IMG/VR virus record: IMGVR_UViG_3300044678_003079 | Coordinates: 1-21,945 of that record | Length of the DNA: 21,945 nt | Source of the DNA: a virus | Reading direction: 5' to 3' (one strand) | Shown: positions 19,609 to 21,945 of the stretch, piece after piece | Numbering within the stretch: the stretch's first letter is position 1 | Layout of the letters: each line of letters starts with the position of its first letter | Translations under genes and position numbers: made by a program | Notes under the pieces: generated by a model | Databases searched by the model: none | The model's input: only the letters and a program-made list of their open reading frames with translations | What the model was told of the DNA's origin: nothing

Positions 19609-20012
19609 TGACCACCACCCCCCAGCCAGCCTCTGCCTACGGCAACCTCGCCAACGCCACCCTGGCGTTCGAGGTGGCTGGTGCGGTGCTGACGGTGGAT
19701 GCCGACACCGGCAACCAGGTGGCGGCCACGGAGGTGGTCAACTACCTGGCGGCACTGCGGATCAACCGCTCCCGCTGGGAGAAGCAGGTGGGGGTGGATG
19801 AGAGCACCTTCCCCTGCACCGGCCGGCTGCTCTCCCCCGCCACCCTCGATCCACGCATCGTGAGCGGCAGCAAGGCGGTCGCGGTAATCAATGGCCGCCG
19901 GGGCCGCTTCGAGCTGCAGGAAGACCTGGGGGCTCCCGTGGGTGCCATGCCGCTGCTGCGCCAGCAGATCAACGGCACCTTCAGGGTCACCGGAGGCCGC
20001 GGCGATGAATGA
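19608..20012 (+). CDS. Hypothetical head-tail connector protein
   Basis: The product is 134 residues from ATG 19608, which overlaps the DUF4054 stop by one base. It is beta-rich with a helix-forming middle (ATEVVNYLAALRINRSRW), then LLSPATLDPRIVSGSKAVAV and a final strand region (GRRGRFELQEDLGAPVGAMP). It sits between the head-completion and gp10-like genes, a position usually taken by a stopper or neck protein. There is no signature I can name. The next gene starts within its last 8 bp. Confidence 0.65.
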   Translation: MTTTPQPASAYGNLANATLAFEVAGAVLTVDADTGNQVAATEVVNYLAALRINRSRWEKQVGVDESTFPCTGRLLSPATLDPRIVSGSKAVAVINGRRGRFELQEDLGAPVGAMPLLRQQINGTFRVTGGRGDE

Positions 20013-20463
20013 GCAGCTGCTGCGCGAGGTGGTGAGCGAGGCCTGGGGGCGTTTCAGCGCCCACGTGGACTCCGAGCTGACCCGGCACATCACTGAATCG
20101 AAGTGGAACTGGCCACGTGGGGAGAGCCCCAGGGACATCGTCGACACCGGCGACCTGCGCAACAGCCAGAGAATGGTGATCGACACCCGTTCCGGGGTGA
20201 TGATCACCAAGTACCGCTACGAGGGCGCCAAGCATGCCCCGGCGGTGCATGACGGCGCGGTGTTCAAGGCCACCGATGCTGAGGGCAACCCCCGCACCAT
20301 GCCGGCCCGCCCATGGACCCGTGAGCTGATGAAGGACCGCCAGCGGCTGCAGAGCACCTTCAAGTTGCACTTCACCCTGTCCGCCAAGCGGAGAGGCCTC
20401 GGCGGCAACCGTGGCGGTGGGGCCCCGGCCCCGGCCGTGCCGCCGGCAGGAGGTGCATCGTGA
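20005..20463 (+). CDS. HK97 gp10-like neck/tail-completion protein
   Basis: The product is 152 residues from ATG 20005; a longer frame to 19891 only overlaps the previous gene. The segments IVDTGDLRNSQRMVIDTRS and ITKYRYEGAKHAPAVHDGAV then FKATDAEGNPRTMPARPWTR are characteristic of the gp10-like family, with its conserved Tyr, His-Glx-like and PARPW positions. The tail is Gly/Ala/Pro-rich and basic. In related phages this protein helps join tail to head. It overlaps the previous gene by 8 bp and the next by 4 bp (GTGA). Confidence 0.75.
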   Translation: MNEQLLREVVSEAWGRFSAHVDSELTRHITESKWNWPRGESPRDIVDTGDLRNSQRMVIDTRSGVMITKYRYEGAKHAPAVHDGAVFKATDAEGNPRTMPARPWTRELMKDRQRLQSTFKLHFTLSAKRRGLGGNRGGGAPAPAVPPAGGAS

Positions 20464-20897
20464 GCCAGGCACGTTGCCAGGTGGAGTTGGGCGCCACCGT
20501 CCGCCAGGTGGCCGACGACCTGCGCGCCCTGTTCGGCCCGCTTCTCGGCGAGTACAAGCGACCCGAAGGCCCACCAATCCAGGCCTTCTGGACGGTGGGC
20601 AAGGGCCAGGTGCGCCCCAGCTACACCGCTACCGGCATCGAGGCGGTGCTCACCAACGCCCCGGAGCGCGAGCTCCTCGGCCGCGCCACCCCGGTGCTGA
20701 CAACCATGCGGACCTGGACCCTCACCTTTACTCAGTTCAACACCAGCAGCGATCTGGAGGCGGTGCGGCTGCTGGCGTACCGCGCCTGGCCGACGGCCCA
20801 GCAACGTCACCAGCACCAGACTGATGACAGCTATGAGCGGCTCATCATCGAGCTGCCCGATCCGGTCCTGATCGCCTCGCTGGCCCCTTCCGGTTGA
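20460..20897 (+). CDS. Putative tail terminator / minor tail protein
   Basis: The product is 145 residues from a GTG start overlapping the upstream stop. It has an N-terminal helix (ATVRQVADDLRALFGPLLGE), a beta-rich centre (TRMRTWTLTFTQ-like strand, TTMRTWTLTFTQFNTSSD) and a helical end (LEAVRLLAYRAWPTAQ). It precedes the tail tube gene, where the tail terminator that caps the tube is usually encoded. The assignment is by position, length and strand pattern only. Confidence 0.6.
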   Translation: MSQARCQVELGATVRQVADDLRALFGPLLGEYKRPEGPPIQAFWTVGKGQVRPSYTATGIEAVLTNAPERELLGRATPVLTTMRTWTLTFTQFNTSSDLEAVRLLAYRAWPTAQQRHQHQTDDSYERLIIELPDPVLIASLAPSG

Positions 20898-20954
20898 TCC
20901 AGCAGCCGCCTCTGTTCATCCCTACCCGACCCCCGACATTTCAAGGACATCGAC

Positions 20955-21945
20955 ATGGCTGATTTCGCGATTGGGCAAGGCTTCGTCAAGGCACATCGCA
21001 GCATCATGCTGATGACGCCGCTTAAGGCCCCCTGCCGGTACTTCCCCACCCGGGATAGCTCCGGCTTCATCACCCGCCCCACCCTCGACCCTGGCGACTG
21101 GGCGCGGGAGATGCAGACCGTGAAGCAGGTCTCGTTCTCGATTGACAACAACGATCGGGAGTTCAGGCTGATCGGCGACGACGGTTGGAGCGACAGCGTG
21201 ACGACCGGCTCCAAGGTCTCCGCCTCCTTCGACACGTTCTTCTCAAAGAGCATCGTGCAGGCGGCCACCGGCGTTTGCCCAGAGTTCCGCGGCGACTATG
21301 CCGAGGAGTTCGCCATCGTCGAAAAGTCTCGCTACGACACCGACTATGAGGTGTTTGTGGAGCTGTTCAAGGAGCTGGGCCGTGCGAACAACACCAGTGG
21401 CAACTTCATCTACGACTACGCCGCGTTCAACGCCTGCTTGCGCGGCTACAAGGAAACGACAGCGGCGGAAGACCTGATCAACGTGACGTTCAACGGCATG
21501 AGCCGCAGCCGGGCCATCTTCGGGCGCTTCGATGCCGGCGCGGCACCTCTGACCACTGGTGCTGTCCAATCGGTGATCCTCGCCACTGCCCCCTCCAGCG
21601 GCGTCCGCCGTTACGCCGTGGTTCCGGTCGACAACGGCACCGCCATCGTGGTCACCGCCAACCAAACCGTTACCTACACCTCCGACGGCACGGCGGCCCT
21701 CACCCAGTTGGCCCTGGGCGCAGCCGATGGCAGCGGCTTCCGCCTCGAGCTGGCCTCCAGTGGCGTCCGCGTCCCGGCGGTGGTCACCCTGGCCGCCAAC
21801 GTGGTCACGATCAACCCGGTGGCCGACCTGGCCGCGGCGACCATCTACCGGCTGGTGGTGCGCGATGGGGCGATCACCCAGGCGGTCAACGCCTCCCTGG
21901 TGGCCGATGCCGCCGGCATCCGCCGGCCGCTGGCGGGCTTCTCCA
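20955..21945 (+). CDS. Major tail tube protein with Ig-like C-terminal region (partial)
   Basis: The frame is open from ATG 20955 (Shine-Dalgarno AAGGA at 20943-20947) to the window end: 330 residues with no stop, so the gene continues outside. The first 200 residues look like a tail tube subunit: MQTVKQVSFSIDNNDREFRL, SVTTGSKVSASFDTFFSKSI, EEFAIVEKSRYDTDYEVFVE and LINVTFNGMSRSRAIFGRFD, with the central helix/strand alternation typical of the family. From about residue 215 come Thr/Val-rich strands (VQSVILATAPSSGVRRYAVV, VVTLAANVVTINPVADLAAA, TIYRLVVRDG) resembling Ig-like repeats that project from the tube surface. It directly follows the head-to-tail connector genes. Confidence 0.75.
   Translation, partial: MADFAIGQGFVKAHRSIMLMTPLKAPCRYFPTRDSSGFITRPTLDPGDWAREMQTVKQVSFSIDNNDREFRLIGDDGWSDSVTTGSKVSASFDTFFSKSIVQAATGVCPEFRGDYAEEFAIVEKSRYDTDYEVFVELFKELGRANNTSGNFIYDYAAFNACLRGYKETTAAEDLINVTFNGMSRSRAIFGRFDAGAAPLTTGAVQSVILATAPSSGVRRYAVVPVDNGTAIVVTANQTVTYTSDGTAALTQLALGAADGSGFRLELASSGVRVPAVVTLAANVVTINPVADLAAATIYRLVVRDGAITQAVNASLVADAAGIRRPLAGFS

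Noticed and set aside
1-21945. tRNA gene or tRNA-derived attachment site, CRISPR array, or diversity-generating retroelement
   Set aside because: I scanned for TTCGA-type T-loops, regular spaced repeats and reverse transcriptase motifs and found none; att sites may lie outside the window.
1-21945. HIP1 (GCGATCGC) repeats as proof of a cyanobacterial host
   Set aside because: CGATCG is frequent, but I did not notice the full octamer, so it neither proves nor excludes the host guess.

Overview
This window is a phage structural region, most likely part of a siphovirus-type prophage, in a GC-rich bacterium. A freshwater or marine picocyanobacterium of the Cyanobium/Synechococcus type is my best guess. 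That guess rests on high GC, leaders poor in Shine-Dalgarno sequence, many CGATCG hexamers without an obvious GCGATCGC (HIP1) octamer, and general protein style. No host marker gene is present, so the host is inference.

Layout. (a) 1-1579: a short ORF and a Mu F/SPP1 gp7-like head morphogenesis protein. (b) 1580-4273: four minus-strand genes, the distal two cut off from the proximal two by a complete IS5-family element (2157-3374, 4-bp target duplication TTAG, 16-bp imperfect ends). The leading gene encodes a helix-turn-helix protein with an internal hydrophobic segment. (c) 4274-7027: an integration module. It has two 17-bp palindromes, a tyrosine recombinase (plus strand) and a convergent four-gene minus-strand operon: exported protein, ASCH-domain protein, Zn/coiled-coil protein and xis-like HTH protein. 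(d) 7124-11308: small accessory genes, then a tail-fibre/receptor-binding cassette whose distal half is distinctly AT-richer. (e) 11384-14528: three translationally coupled genes ending in an 812-residue polyvalent-type protein with a DdrB-like ParB domain between two copies of a cysteine motif. (f) 14538-15718: small accessory genes and an XRE repressor with a likely operator. (g) 15767-21945: a canonical head-to-tail module. The order is DUF2213 protease/scaffold, decoration protein, DUF2184 major capsid protein, an unknown protein, DUF4054 head-completion protein, connector, gp10-like protein, tail terminator-like protein and tail tube protein (cut by the window end).

The capsid genes form an ordinary late operon. 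The unusual point is that integrase, repressor-like genes, an exported protein, an ASCH protein and tail fibres are all lodged between the Mu F-like gene and the protease/capsid genes, making the head module a split backbone around roughly 14 kb of cargo. Portal and terminase are presumably left of the window, and tape measure and baseplate genes right of it. I saw no tRNA, rRNA, CRISPR array or reverse transcriptase.
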